Source: Nitrospirillum amazonense (GTDB taxonomy: Bacteria > Pseudomonadota > Alphaproteobacteria > Azospirillales > Azospirillaceae). From it: a stretch of DNA of 64,000 nucleotides. Below, piece by piece: positions 16,440 to 24,458 of this stretch. The translations under genes and the position numbers were made by a program. The stretch's first letter is position 1. Each line of letters begins with the position of its first letter. The stretch is taken from the NCBI RefSeq assembly GCF_007828045.1, contig NZ_VITN01000028.1, forward strand, positions 1-64,000, read 5' to 3'. Below the pieces are notes generated by a model. That model was given only the letters and a program-made list of their open reading frames with translations. It ran no database searches and was not told the DNA's origin.

Positions 16440-18270
16440 CACGCTCAACTAAGGTCAAAGGCAGGGTCAGCAGGAAGGCGGCGCCGGCGTTTTCACCGGG
16501 ATGGGCCTCACCGTCGCGGGCCTCCAGTTGCCCGCCATATTCCTGGGTGATGGCCAGGGAGATGGCAAGGCCCAGACCCAAGCCCTGGCCACCCGGCTTG
16601 GTGGTGACGAAGGGGTCGAACAGCCGGTCGCGCACGGCGGGATCCAGGCCTGGGCCGTTGTCGGCCACCGTCACCCGCACGGCGGCGCGCTGGTCCAGCT
16701 GGGCCGGGGTGGCGGTGATGGCGATGCGGGGCTCGGCCACCCCGGCCGTCGCATCCTCCGCGTTGCGGATCAGGTTGACCAGCACCTGTTGCAGCCGCAC
16801 GGGATCGAAGGCTACCGTCACCTCCGGCACGTCCACCGTCACCTGCACCCGCGCCTCCTTCAGGCGGCGATCCAGCAAGGCAAGCGCCTCCTGCACCGCG
16901 CCCGGCAGGGCGACGGGCTGGGCCGGCCCCTCACTGCGGCGGGAGAAGTTGCGCAGCTGGCCGGAAATCTTGGCCATGCGGTCCACCAGCCCGGCGATGT
17001 GGACCAGGTTCTGGCTGACCTCCGCCTGGCGGCCCTGGTCCAGCAGCAGGCGGGCGTTGTCGGCCAGGGCGCGCAGGGCCGTCAGCGGTTGGTTCAGCTC
17101 ATGGGTCACGCCGGCGGCCACTTGGCCGATCATGGCCAGCTTGGCCGCCTGCACCAGCTCGGCCTGGGCGTCGCGCAGGTCGGCGGTGCGCGCCTCCACC
17201 TGGCGTTCCAGGTCCTGGTAGGCGCGGTCCAGGGCCGCTTTCGCCAGCCGCTGATCCCGCAGGCGCTTCACCCGCTGGCGCACGTACAGCCCGATGGCCA
17301 GCGCCAGCAGCAACAGCAGCGCCAGGCCGATGCGGGCTGTGGCGGCGGCCTGGGCCACGGGGTGGGCGTCGGCGGCCAGCGCGATGGTCCAGCCATATCG
17401 GCTGAGCCCCCGCTCCACCAGCAAGTCCGGATGGGCCCGGAGGGAGCGGGGCAGTACCAGCGGCGGATGGTCCAGCCCGACATATTCGCGGGTCTCATTC
17501 AGGTACTTCACGGTGTCCGGATCCAGCGGCCGGCGGGCGCGGAACTTCCATTCCGGATTGGATGATAAAAAGACGATGCCGAAACGGTCGGCCACCAGCA
17601 CCGCGTCGTGGGAGGTGCGCCAGCCATCCTCCAGCGCGTCCAGCACGATCTTGACCGCCAGGACGCCCACGCGCCGTCCGTCCCGCTCCACCGGTGCCGC
17701 GATGAAATAGCCCGGCAGGCGGGTGACCGTGCCCACGCCATAGAAACGGCCTACGCCCTGGTCACGCGCGTCCTTGAAATAGGGGCGGTAGGAAAAGTCC
17801 ACGCCGAGGTAGCTGTCCGGCCGGTTCCAGTTGCTGGACGCCACGGTCCGCCCCTCGGCGTCCATGAGGTACAGGACGGCGGATCCGGCGCTCGCGTTCA
17901 CCGCTTCCAGATACCGGTTCACACGGTCGACCTCGGCCGGGTCGGTGTGGCCGAAGCCGGCCGTCGCCAGCGCCACCACCGCCGGGTCCCGCGCGGCGAC
18001 GGAGGGCAGGTAGTCGAAGCGCTCGACCGCGCTGTCCAGGTTGTTGGCGTAGATCTCCAGCCGGTGGCGGGCGTCGGCGGCAACCGCCTCCACCGCCCGC
18101 CGCTCGGCATGGTCCACCGTCAGCATCCACATCCCCACGGCCCCCGCCGCCGCCAGCAGCAGCGCCAGGGCGCCACCAGTGCCGACGGCGCGCAGGCGCG
18201 CCGCGAAGGGGAAGGGGGCGGCCAAGGGGGGATCAGTCGGTGGTGAGGCCGGCGCGTTCCGCCGCCTCAT
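16423..18270 (-). CDS. DctB-like sensor histidine kinase
   Basis: A 615-residue membrane kinase. The first helix (about residues 30-50) and second (about 315-335) bracket a periplasmic sensor with SSNWNRPDSYLGVDFSYRPYF and GVGTVTRLPGYFIAAPV, the double-PAS/Cache pattern of the C4-dicarboxylate sensor DctB. A coiled coil leads to the H-box (AGVTHELNQPLTALR) and an HATPase domain with NLIRNAEDA, ADNGPGLD and GLGLGLAIS. The start at 18270 overlaps the ABC ATPase gene by 38 bases; an earlier in-frame ATG exists at 18309. Although the sensor looks like DctB, it is coupled to a NitT/TauT-type ABC transporter rather than DctA or TRAP genes. The ligand is probably a carboxylate, by inference. Confidence 0.9.
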   Translation of the reverse strand: MRRRNAPASPPTDPPLAAPFPFAARLRAVGTGGALALLLAAAGAVGMWMLTVDHAERRAVEAVAADARHRLEIYANNLDSAVERFDYLPSVAARDPAVVALATAGFGHTDPAEVDRVNRYLEAVNASAGSAVLYLMDAEGRTVASSNWNRPDSYLGVDFSYRPYFKDARDQGVGRFYGVGTVTRLPGYFIAAPVERDGRRVGVLAVKIVLDALEDGWRTSHDAVLVADRFGIVFLSSNPEWKFRARRPLDPDTVKYLNETREYVGLDHPPLVLPRSLRAHPDLLVERGLSRYGWTIALAADAHPVAQAAATARIGLALLLLLALAIGLYVRQRVKRLRDQRLAKAALDRAYQDLERQVEARTADLRDAQAELVQAAKLAMIGQVAAGVTHELNQPLTALRALADNARLLLDQGRQAEVSQNLVHIAGLVDRMAKISGQLRNFSRRSEGPAQPVALPGAVQEALALLDRRLKEARVQVTVDVPEVTVAFDPVRLQQVLVNLIRNAEDATAGVAEPRIAITATPAQLDQRAAVRVTVADNGPGLDPAVRDRLFDPFVTTKPGGQGLGLGLAISLAITQEYGGQLEARDGEAHPGENAGAAFLLTLPLTLVERDDPTA

Positions 18271-19024
18271 GCCGCTGCTGCTCCTCCGACACCAGGCGGG
18301 ACAGTTCACGCTTCAGGGTGTTGAACTCGGGCGAGGCGGCATCGCGCGGTCGCGGCATCTCCACCCGGATGTCGCGCTTCACCGTGCCGGGGCGGTAGGT
18401 CAGGACGACGATGCGGTCGGCCAGGTAGATGGCTTCCTCGATGGAATGGGTGACGAAGACGATGGTCTTGCCCAGGCGCGCCCAGAGCTTCAGCAACTCA
18501 TCCTGCAGGGACCGGCGGGTCAGGGCGTCCAGCGCGCCGAAGGGCTCATCCATCAGCAGGACGGGGCTGTCCAGCGCCAGGACGCGGGCGATGGCCACGC
18601 GCTGGCGCATGCCGCCGGAGAGATCCTTGGGGAAGCGCTCACCGAATTCCGACAGGCCCAGCATGTCCAGCAGCTCGCGCACCCGGGCGTCGGCCACGTC
18701 ATTGGCCACGCCCTTGACCTCCAGCCCGAACCGGACGTTCTTGAACACCGTCATCCATGGGAACAGGGCGTATTCCTGGAACACCATGCCCCGGTCGGGC
18801 CCGGGGGCCACCACCGGGCGGCCACCGACGGTAATGCCGCCCTCCGTGGGATGGGAGAAGCCGGCGATGGCGTTCAGCAGCGTGGACTTGCCGCAGCCGG
18901 ACGGCCCCAGCAGGCAGACGAACTCCCCCGACGCGATGTCCAGGTTGATGTCCTTCAGCGCGACCACCTCGTTCCCCGGGACGGCGAAGCGCTTGTAGAC
19001 GTGGTTGATCAGGATGTCGGACAT
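18233..19024 (-). CDS. NitT/TauT-type ABC transporter ATPase
   Basis: A 263-residue ATP-binding subunit with Walker A GPSGCGKST, Q-loop MVFQEYALFPW, signature LSGGMRQRVAIARVLA, Walker B VLLMDEPFGALD and the H-loop FVTHSIEEAIYL. The EYALFPW and PFGALDALTR phrases are typical of the nitrate/sulfonate/taurine group. It lies 3 bases downstream of the permease gene and overlaps the kinase start, so transport and signalling are translated together. Confidence 0.93.
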   Translation of the reverse strand: MSDILINHVYKRFAVPGNEVVALKDINLDIASGEFVCLLGPSGCGKSTLLNAIAGFSHPTEGGITVGGRPVVAPGPDRGMVFQEYALFPWMTVFKNVRFGLEVKGVANDVADARVRELLDMLGLSEFGERFPKDLSGGMRQRVAIARVLALDSPVLLMDEPFGALDALTRRSLQDELLKLWARLGKTIVFVTHSIEEAIYLADRIVVLTYRPGTVKRDIRVEMPRPRDAASPEFNTLKRELSRLVSEEQQRHEAAERAGLTTD

Positions 19025-19027
19025 GCT

Positions 19028-19849
19028 TCAGTGCTCCAGCCCGCGGTGCCAGCGCAGCAGGTGGTTGTTGATGCGGGTGACGCCGCTGTCGATGGCCAGG
19101 CCCAGCAGGCCGATGGTCAGCATGCCGGCGATGATCTTGTCGGACCAGAAATACTCCCGCGCCTCCAGGATGCGGAAGCCCAGGCCGTTGTTGACGGCGA
19201 TCATCTCCGACACGATCACGACGATGAAGGCGGTGCCGATGCCGATGCGCACGCCCGACAGGATGTAGGGCGTGGCCGCGGGCAGCATAACGCGGCGGAA
19301 GATGGTCAGGGGCCCGGCGCCCAAATTGCGGGCGGCGCGCAGGTAGATGCCGTCCACCTGGCGCACGCCGGCAATGGTGTTCACCAGCACGGGGAAGAAG
19401 GCGCCCAGCGAGATCAGGAAGATGGCCGGCGGATTGCCCAGGCCGAACCACAGGATGGACAGCGGGATGTAGGCGATGGGCGGAATGGGCCGCAGCACCT
19501 CCACCAAGGGGTTCAGCCAACGGAAGGCTGCCCGGCTGGCGCCCATGGCCAAGCCCATCGGCAGGGCCAGGATGGCCCCAACCAAAAAGCCCATGACCAC
19601 GCGGTACAGGCTGCCCATGGCGTCCATGATCAGCTCGCCGGAGAACAGCCAGGCGATATAGCCGCCGTTGGCGGGATCATACGGCTCGGCCGGGGCGAGA
19701 TAGGCCCACCAGCGCACGGCCACCGCCACGGGCGAGGGCAGGATCTTCGCGTTGACCAGGCCGGAACTGGACGCCGCCTGCCAAATGGCAAGCAGCACGA
19801 GCGGCACGACGGCCCCCTGCAGGGCCGCCAACCAAGTGTTACGCCGCAT
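19028..19849 (-). CDS. NitT/TauT-type ABC transporter permease
   Basis: A 273-residue permease with about six hydrophobic helices and the BPD_transp EAA loop LRAARNLGAGPLTIFRRVMLPAATPYI near residues 170-200. RPIPPIAYIPLSILWFGLG is a signature of the SsuC/TauC/NrtB subgroup. It lies between the binding-protein gene (75 bases upstream) and the ATPase gene (3 bases downstream). Confidence 0.92.
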   Translation of the reverse strand: MRRNTWLAALQGAVVPLVLLAIWQAASSSGLVNAKILPSPVAVAVRWWAYLAPAEPYDPANGGYIAWLFSGELIMDAMGSLYRVVMGFLVGAILALPMGLAMGASRAAFRWLNPLVEVLRPIPPIAYIPLSILWFGLGNPPAIFLISLGAFFPVLVNTIAGVRQVDGIYLRAARNLGAGPLTIFRRVMLPAATPYILSGVRIGIGTAFIVVIVSEMIAVNNGLGFRILEAREYFWSDKIIAGMLTIGLLGLAIDSGVTRINNHLLRWHRGLEH

Positions 19850-19924
19850 TCGGGTACTCCCCTTAAAGGCGGAAAAGGCGGGTGAAAAAAGGCCCGCCGC
19901 TTGGACGGCGGCGGCCCCAGGCGC

Positions 19925-20920
19925 TTACTGGATGCCCAGGTCCTTCTTGGCGTCGGCCAGCAGGTCCAGCTTCACGTAATCGGTGGCGGTCGGCACCTTG
20001 GCCATCTTGGACACGCCATACTTGGCCATGGTCTCGCCCGTAATCTGGATCTGGGCGGGATCGATGTCATAGCTGTACTGGGCGTTGCCCATGGCGCTGT
20101 TGAAGTCGGCCTCGGTCAGCTGCTTCTTGAACAGCGTCTCGCGCACATACTTGGATGCCACCTCCGGCTTGTCGATGAAGGTCTTGGTGGCCTTCACGAA
20201 GCAGCGCATGAACTTCTCGGCCACGGCCTTGTGCTTGTCGTGGAACTCCTCCGACATCACCAGGGTGCGCACGGGGCTGCCGATGGCGGTGTCGTAAGGC
20301 TTCATCACCTCGACGCCGAAGCCGCCGTTCACGGCCTGCGAGCCCTGCGGTTCCGTCTGCATGATGGCGTCCAACTGCTTCAGCATCAGGGCCTGGTTCA
20401 GGTCCGGATAGTTCAGGTAGACGATCTGCACGTCTTTGCCCGGCTGGTCGGACCAGGTGAGATTGTTCTGCGCCAGTTCGGCGGCCAGCAGCACCTCCTG
20501 GATGCCACCCCGAGTGACGCCCACCTTCTTGCCCTTCAGGTCGGTGACCTTGGTCACCTTGGCGTCGGGTGCGGCCACCAGGCGGGCGCCGCCCTTGGCG
20601 AAGCCGGCGACGATGTAGATGGGGGCGCCGGCGGCGCGGCCGGAGATGGCGGCCTCCGACGCGGTGGCGCCCACGTCCAGCTCACCGGCCACCATGGCCT
20701 GCATGATGTCGGGGCCCTTGGCGAAAATCCGTTCCTCCACCTTGATGCCGCAGTCGGTCAGCATCTGGGTGTAGGACACGGCGCCGAAGTGGGCCAGCTT
20801 CAGGTTGCCCAGGCGCACCACATCCTCGGCGGCGGCCGGCAGGGCCGCCAGCGACAGGGCCGAAGCGGCCATAAGGGCGGCCAGCAGGGTCTTCTGGGGC
20901 ATGGTCTTCTTGCGCGTCAT
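19925..20920 (-). CDS. ABC transporter periplasmic substrate-binding protein (NMT1/SsuA-like)
   Basis: A 331-residue secreted binding protein with a signal peptide (MTRKKTMPQKTLLAALMAASALSL... cleaved after PAAA). The mature part has the alternating-lobe pattern of the SsuA/TauA/NMT1-like group (VAGELDVGATASEAAISGRAAGAPI; VTDLKGKKVGVTRGG; FHDKHKAVAEKFM). The start at 20920 is fixed by GGGAGGT eight bases upstream; an open frame continues to 21169 but lacks signals and would cross the sigma-54 promoter. It is the first gene of the six-gene operon. Substrate unknown; linkage to BKACE and a DctB-like sensor suggests a carboxylate rather than a sulfonate. Confidence 0.92.
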   Translation of the reverse strand: MTRKKTMPQKTLLAALMAASALSLAALPAAAEDVVRLGNLKLAHFGAVSYTQMLTDCGIKVEERIFAKGPDIMQAMVAGELDVGATASEAAISGRAAGAPIYIVAGFAKGGARLVAAPDAKVTKVTDLKGKKVGVTRGGIQEVLLAAELAQNNLTWSDQPGKDVQIVYLNYPDLNQALMLKQLDAIMQTEPQGSQAVNGGFGVEVMKPYDTAIGSPVRTLVMSEEFHDKHKAVAEKFMRCFVKATKTFIDKPEVASKYVRETLFKKQLTEADFNSAMGNAQYSYDIDPAQIQITGETMAKYGVSKMAKVPTATDYVKLDLLADAKKDLGIQ

Positions 20921-21005
20921 CTTAAATACCTCCCGGGCTTTGGTATCCAAAGGCCGCCGATCAGCGCCGGCGGTTCCTGGTCGTCTTGGAACTGGGAGCA
21001 ATACT

Positions 21006-21021
21006 AGCAGAAGCTGTGCCA
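21006..21021 (-). promoter_or_regulatory. Sigma-54 (-24/-12) promoter of the ABC-TCS-BKACE operon
   Basis: Read on the minus strand the sequence is TGGCACAGCTTCTGCT, matching the RpoN consensus TGGCAC-N8-TGCW, with the invariant GG and GC exactly ten bases apart as required. It lies about 85-100 bases upstream of the binding-protein start, in an otherwise gene-free interval, and the operon encodes its own sigma-54 activator. Confidence 0.8.
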
Positions 21022-21125
21022 ACCGCCGGGCCAAACCATCACCGTGAGGGAGAACGGCTTGAAACGCCAGCATCCCCGCCACCGTGCGCGGGTCGGGTCT
21101 TAAGCGGGGGAGAGGCGCAGCGACG

Positions 21126-21156
21126 CCCCGCTGGCGGTTTTTCCGCCACAGCGGGG
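21126..21156. promoter_or_regulatory. Large inverted repeat, candidate upstream activator site
   Basis: The left arm (21126-21137, CCCCGCTGGCGG) pairs with the right arm (21143-21156, CCGCCACAGCGGGG) apart from a two-base bulge, around a T5 centre. The inner core GCGG-T5-CCGC resembles the GC-rich palindromes bound by DctD-type activators. The centre is about 130 bases upstream of the sigma-54 promoter, the normal distance for an enhancer site. It could also be a transcribed hairpin. The rest of the 380-base interval 20921-21300 shows no gene. Confidence 0.5.
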
Positions 21157-21300
21157 ACGGGGCTGTCACCTTTTCCGCCGCGACCGGGCGGCAGCCGGTC
21201 TTGTGCCGTCAAGCGCCGTAGGCGACGGGGACGAATTGCGCTATGACGGCCCCCAAGCGGCCGCAAGGCCGATGGGGTTCCTGCCTTTCGGAGAGCTTGG

Positions 21301-23397
21301 ATGAACCGTTCCCTATACGCCCTTGGGTACGCCCTGGGCGCGCCTCTGGCGTTGGCCCTGGCCGTAACCGTTTCGCCTGTTGCCATGGCGGCGGAGGCCG
21401 CGCACGGCCTGACGCCGATGGAACTGGCGACGATGGACCGCGCCAGCGACGCGCGCGTCTCGCCCGACGGCCGCCTGCTGGCCTTCGACGTCCGCACCGT
21501 CGATTACGCCAACAACAAGGCCGCCCATTCCCTCTGGGTGAAAGAGATCGATGGCAAGGGTGACGGCCATCGCCTGGCCATTTCCGATGGCGGCGCCAGC
21601 ACCCCGCGCTGGTCGGCCGATGGCAAGAGCCTCTATTTCATGTCGGGCCGGTCCGGCAGCCAGCAGGTATGGAAGACGGACGCCGCTGGCACCCAAGCCA
21701 CCCAGGTGACGACCCTGCCGCTGGATGTGGGCAGCTTCAACCTGGCGCCGGACGGCACGCACATCGTCGTGTCCATGGCCGTGTTCCCCGGCGCCGAGAC
21801 GGGTGACAAGCCGGCCAAGCCGGCGGACATCGCCAAGTCCAGCGGCGTGGTGTTCGACAAGGTCTTCGTCCGCCATTGGGATGAGTGGGCCGACGGCACG
21901 CGCAACCACCTGTTCGCCCTGGCGCTGAACGGCGAGGGTGTGGCCACCGGCGCGCCCGTGCCGCTGATGAAGGGCTTCGATGGCGACGCGCCGGGCAAGC
22001 CCTTCGGCGACGACAGCGAAATCACCATCAGCCCGGACGGCAAGACCGTGGTCTTCACCGCCCGCCTGGCCGGCCGGACGGAGCCGTGGAGCACCAACCT
22101 GGACCTGTGGCAGGTCCCCATGGACGGCAGCGCCGCCCCGGCCAACCTGACGGCCGGCAACGCCGCCATGGACACGGGCCCGGTGTTCAGCCCCGACGGA
22201 ACCAAGCTGGCCTGGCGCGCCATGAAGCGCCCAACCTTCGAGGCCGACCGCTTCGGCATCATGGTGCGCGACCTGAAGAGCGGCGAAACGCGGGAGATCG
22301 ACCCCGCTTGGGACCGCTCCGCCGACACGCTGGCCTGGACGGCCGATGGCCGCACCCTGCTGACCACCGCCTATGACGTGGGCCAGTCCAAGCTGTTCTC
22401 CGTCGATGTCAAGTCGGGTGCGGTGAAGGCGCTGACCGGCGAGGGCCATGTGACGGCCATCGAGCTGGTGAAGGGCGGGGACAAGGGCGTGGTCTACATG
22501 GCCGACAGCCTGTCCGGTCCGTCGCAGGCCTACAAGGTGTCGCTGAAGGGCGGCAAGGCGGAGCAGTTGACCCATGTGGGCGGCGGCACGCTGGCCAACG
22601 TTACCCTGGGCGCCTATGAGCAGTTCAGCTTCCCCGGCTGGAACAACGAGACGGTCCACGGCTATGTCGTGAAGCCGGCCAATTACCAGGAAGGCCACAA
22701 GTATCCCGTGGCCTTCATCATCCATGGCGGCCCCCAGGGCTCCTTCGCCAACGCCTGGAGCTTCCGCTGGAACCCGCAGGCCTACACCGGTGCCGGCTAT
22801 GCCGTGGTCATGATCGACTTCCACGGCTCCACCGGCTACGGCCAGGCCTTCACCGACGCCATCAGCCAGCATTGGGGCGACCGCCCGCTGGAAGACCTGC
22901 AGAAGGGCTGGGCCGCGGCGCTGGCCAAGTACCCCTTCCTGAACGGCGACCGGGCCTGCGCGCTGGGCGCCAGCTACGGCGGCTTCATGATCAACTGGAT
23001 CGCCGGCAACTGGAACGGCCCGTGGAAATGCCTGGTCAACCATGACGGCGTCTTCGACAACCGCATGATGGGCTATTCCACCGAGGAACTGTGGTTCAGC
23101 GAGTGGGAGAACGGCGGCAAGGTCTGGGAGAACCCGGCCGGGTATGAACGCTTCAACCCCGCCAACCACGTCGATCAGTGGGTGAAGCCGCAACTGATCA
23201 TCCACGGCGGCCGCGATTTCCGCATTCCCTTCGAGCAGGGCCTGGGCGCCTTCACCGCCCTGCAGCGCAAGGGCGTGCCCAGCAAGCTGGTCTACTTCGC
23301 CGACGAGAACCACTGGGTGCTGAAGCCCCAGAACTCCGTCCAGTGGCACCAGGAGGTGCTGGGCTGGCTGAACACCTGGACGGCCGAAGCCAAGTAA
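21301..23397 (+). CDS. Secreted S9-family serine peptidase (acylaminoacyl/dipeptidyl peptidase-like)
   Basis: A 698-residue protein with a signal peptide ending near AMAAEA. The N-terminal half (about residues 45-430) repeats beta-propeller phrases such as VSPDGRLLAF, WSADGKSLYF and ISPDGKTVVFTA. The C-terminal alpha/beta-hydrolase domain has the nucleophile motif GASYGG (Ser558), Asp639 in GGRDFRIP and His671 in DENHWV, completing the catalytic triad, and HGGPQG for the oxyanion hole. It probably removes acyl-amino acids or dipeptides from peptides in the periplasm. GGAGAG precedes the start, and a strong terminator follows the stop, so it is a single-gene unit. Confidence 0.92.
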   Translation: MNRSLYALGYALGAPLALALAVTVSPVAMAAEAAHGLTPMELATMDRASDARVSPDGRLLAFDVRTVDYANNKAAHSLWVKEIDGKGDGHRLAISDGGASTPRWSADGKSLYFMSGRSGSQQVWKTDAAGTQATQVTTLPLDVGSFNLAPDGTHIVVSMAVFPGAETGDKPAKPADIAKSSGVVFDKVFVRHWDEWADGTRNHLFALALNGEGVATGAPVPLMKGFDGDAPGKPFGDDSEITISPDGKTVVFTARLAGRTEPWSTNLDLWQVPMDGSAAPANLTAGNAAMDTGPVFSPDGTKLAWRAMKRPTFEADRFGIMVRDLKSGETREIDPAWDRSADTLAWTADGRTLLTTAYDVGQSKLFSVDVKSGAVKALTGEGHVTAIELVKGGDKGVVYMADSLSGPSQAYKVSLKGGKAEQLTHVGGGTLANVTLGAYEQFSFPGWNNETVHGYVVKPANYQEGHKYPVAFIIHGGPQGSFANAWSFRWNPQAYTGAGYAVVMIDFHGSTGYGQAFTDAISQHWGDRPLEDLQKGWAAALAKYPFLNGDRACALGASYGGFMINWIAGNWNGPWKCLVNHDGVFDNRMMGYSTEELWFSEWENGGKVWENPAGYERFNPANHVDQWVKPQLIIHGGRDFRIPFEQGLGAFTALQRKGVPSKLVYFADENHWVLKPQNSVQWHQEVLGWLNTWTAEAK

Positions 23398-23428
23398 AGC
23401 CGGGCGTCTGGCTGAACTGACCAGGCAA

Positions 23429-23458
23429 GGGGCCGTCCGCGGGGACGGCCCCTTTTTT
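23429..23458 (+). terminator. Rho-independent terminator of the S9 peptidase gene
   Basis: A perfect 10-base stem (GGGGCCGTCC with GGACGGCCCC) with a 4-base loop is followed by six T residues, starting 32 bases after the stop codon. Confidence 0.92.
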
Positions 23459-23537
23459 GATGACCGTCCCCTTGAAGGCAGCGCCATTAATACAACCATT
23501 GTTGCCGTCTGGATCAACCGCCCATCGTGAAAACGCC

Positions 23538-23987
23538 ATGGATCAGATGCCGCCGCCGTCCACCGGGGCCAAGCTAGCCGCCTCAGCGGAGAACTTCCTC
23601 ATCACGTACGCGGGCGCGCGATATGCCAGCCCTCCCGTTTCCGATCAGGCCTTCGACTGTTCCTACTTCGTGTGGCTTGTCATCAGAACCGTCAATCCGC
23701 ACTTCGAACGCGAAGCATCCGGCGCCATTGCTGCGGATCGCCTGCGCTTCCAGCCGGTGCTGGGCACACCGGAAGCCGGCGACATCGTTTATTTCCCACC
23801 AGGCCCGGTGCCCTATGAGGTCAAGAAAGGCCATAAGCGAAATTACCCGGGACACGTCGCCATAATGGTGTCCGCTTCCGAGTTTATCGGTATGCAAAGC
23901 AGCGGCGTCGGCAGGGTTCATGTGCCCGACACCTGGTGGTGGCCTCGGACCAAGGAATTCTACCGATACATAGGACCCACGCAATGA
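23538..23987 (+). CDS. NlpC/P60-like cysteine peptidase/amidase, candidate toxin
   Basis: A 149-residue protein without signal peptide. It has the NlpC/P60 pattern: FDCSYFVWLVI with the catalytic Cys at residue 41, GDIVYF, and GHVAIMV with the catalytic His at 106, followed by a polar position in GMQSSG (about 120). Proteins of this fold cut peptidoglycan stem peptides or related amide bonds. The start at 23538 is weakly supported (no clear Shine-Dalgarno; an in-frame ATG also exists at 23547). The stop overlaps the start of an exported partner (ATGA). An enzyme without signal coupled to a secreted small protein is the layout of amidase effector/immunity pairs delivered by type VI or other systems; this role is inferred. 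Base composition is less GC-rich than in the neighbours. Confidence 0.7.
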   Translation: MDQMPPPSTGAKLAASAENFLITYAGARYASPPVSDQAFDCSYFVWLVIRTVNPHFEREASGAIAADRLRFQPVLGTPEAGDIVYFPPGPVPYEVKKGHKRNYPGHVAIMVSASEFIGMQSSGVGRVHVPDTWWWPRTKEFYRYIGPTQ

Positions 23988-24454
23988 AGCTCGCGCTCAC
24001 GATCGCTTTTCTTGTCGGCATTTCAGTATCGGTCGGCCACGCGGCCGTGGATGTAGACACCATTCCGATGGGAAATCCTCAAGGCGCCCCCGAAATGTTC
24101 GGGACCTGGACAGTCACGAAAGTCCTGTGCAAGGACTGCGCTGGCCGCCGGCCGGAGGAAGTGGGCACCAAACTCATCTTGGCCCCGACGTCGTTCACGG
24201 ACCCCTTCTCAATCACCTGTACCAACGCCTCTTATCCCAACCGGGCCATACCCGGTGACCAGGTCATGAAACTCTTTGGCACCAACTTACCCAAGAGCGC
24301 CAAGAACCTTATTCCTCAGAAGGGCCCGGTTACCGATGCGCGGCTTGCCTGTGACAAGGGGCCTGTTGGTCGAGTTTTGTTTTTTGGTGGTGACAAGGCC
24401 ATTTATCTCTATGAGGGCGAGGACTATTTCATAGAGCGCGCCAAGACGCCGTGA
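23984..24454 (+). CDS. Small exported protein coupled to the NlpC/P60-like gene (candidate immunity protein)
   Basis: A 156-residue protein of no family I recognise. A clear signal peptide (MKLALTIAFLVGISVSVGHA, cleavage about residue 20) sends it to the periplasm. The mature part has four Cys residues (KVLCKDCAG, ITCTN, LACDKG), which could form disulfides, and beta-strand-like stretches (GTWTVTKVL, GRVLFFGGDKAIYLYEGEDYF) suggesting a small beta fold. The ATG overlaps the stop of the NlpC/P60-like gene, so the products are probably made in fixed ratio. A periplasmic inhibitor protecting against the upstream enzyme is the simplest idea; a lysozyme-inhibitor-like or unrelated envelope protein is possible. 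Confidence 0.65.
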   Translation: MKLALTIAFLVGISVSVGHAAVDVDTIPMGNPQGAPEMFGTWTVTKVLCKDCAGRRPEEVGTKLILAPTSFTDPFSITCTNASYPNRAIPGDQVMKLFGTNLPKSAKNLIPQKGPVTDARLACDKGPVGRVLFFGGDKAIYLYEGEDYFIERAKTP

Positions 24455-24458
24455 TTCC

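Noticed and set aside
18179-19885. Long plus-strand open frame opposite the ABC transporter genes
   Set aside because: It is the antisense of strongly supported ABC genes, with low-complexity His/Gln/Asp-rich composition typical of GC-rich antisense frames.
20921-21169. Upstream extension of the substrate-binding protein frame
   Set aside because: The signal peptide and a good ribosome-binding site fix the start at 20920; the extension would cover the sigma-54 promoter.
21313-23517. 734-codon minus-strand open frame
   Set aside because: Antisense of the S9 peptidase, whose catalytic triad and signal peptide are clear.
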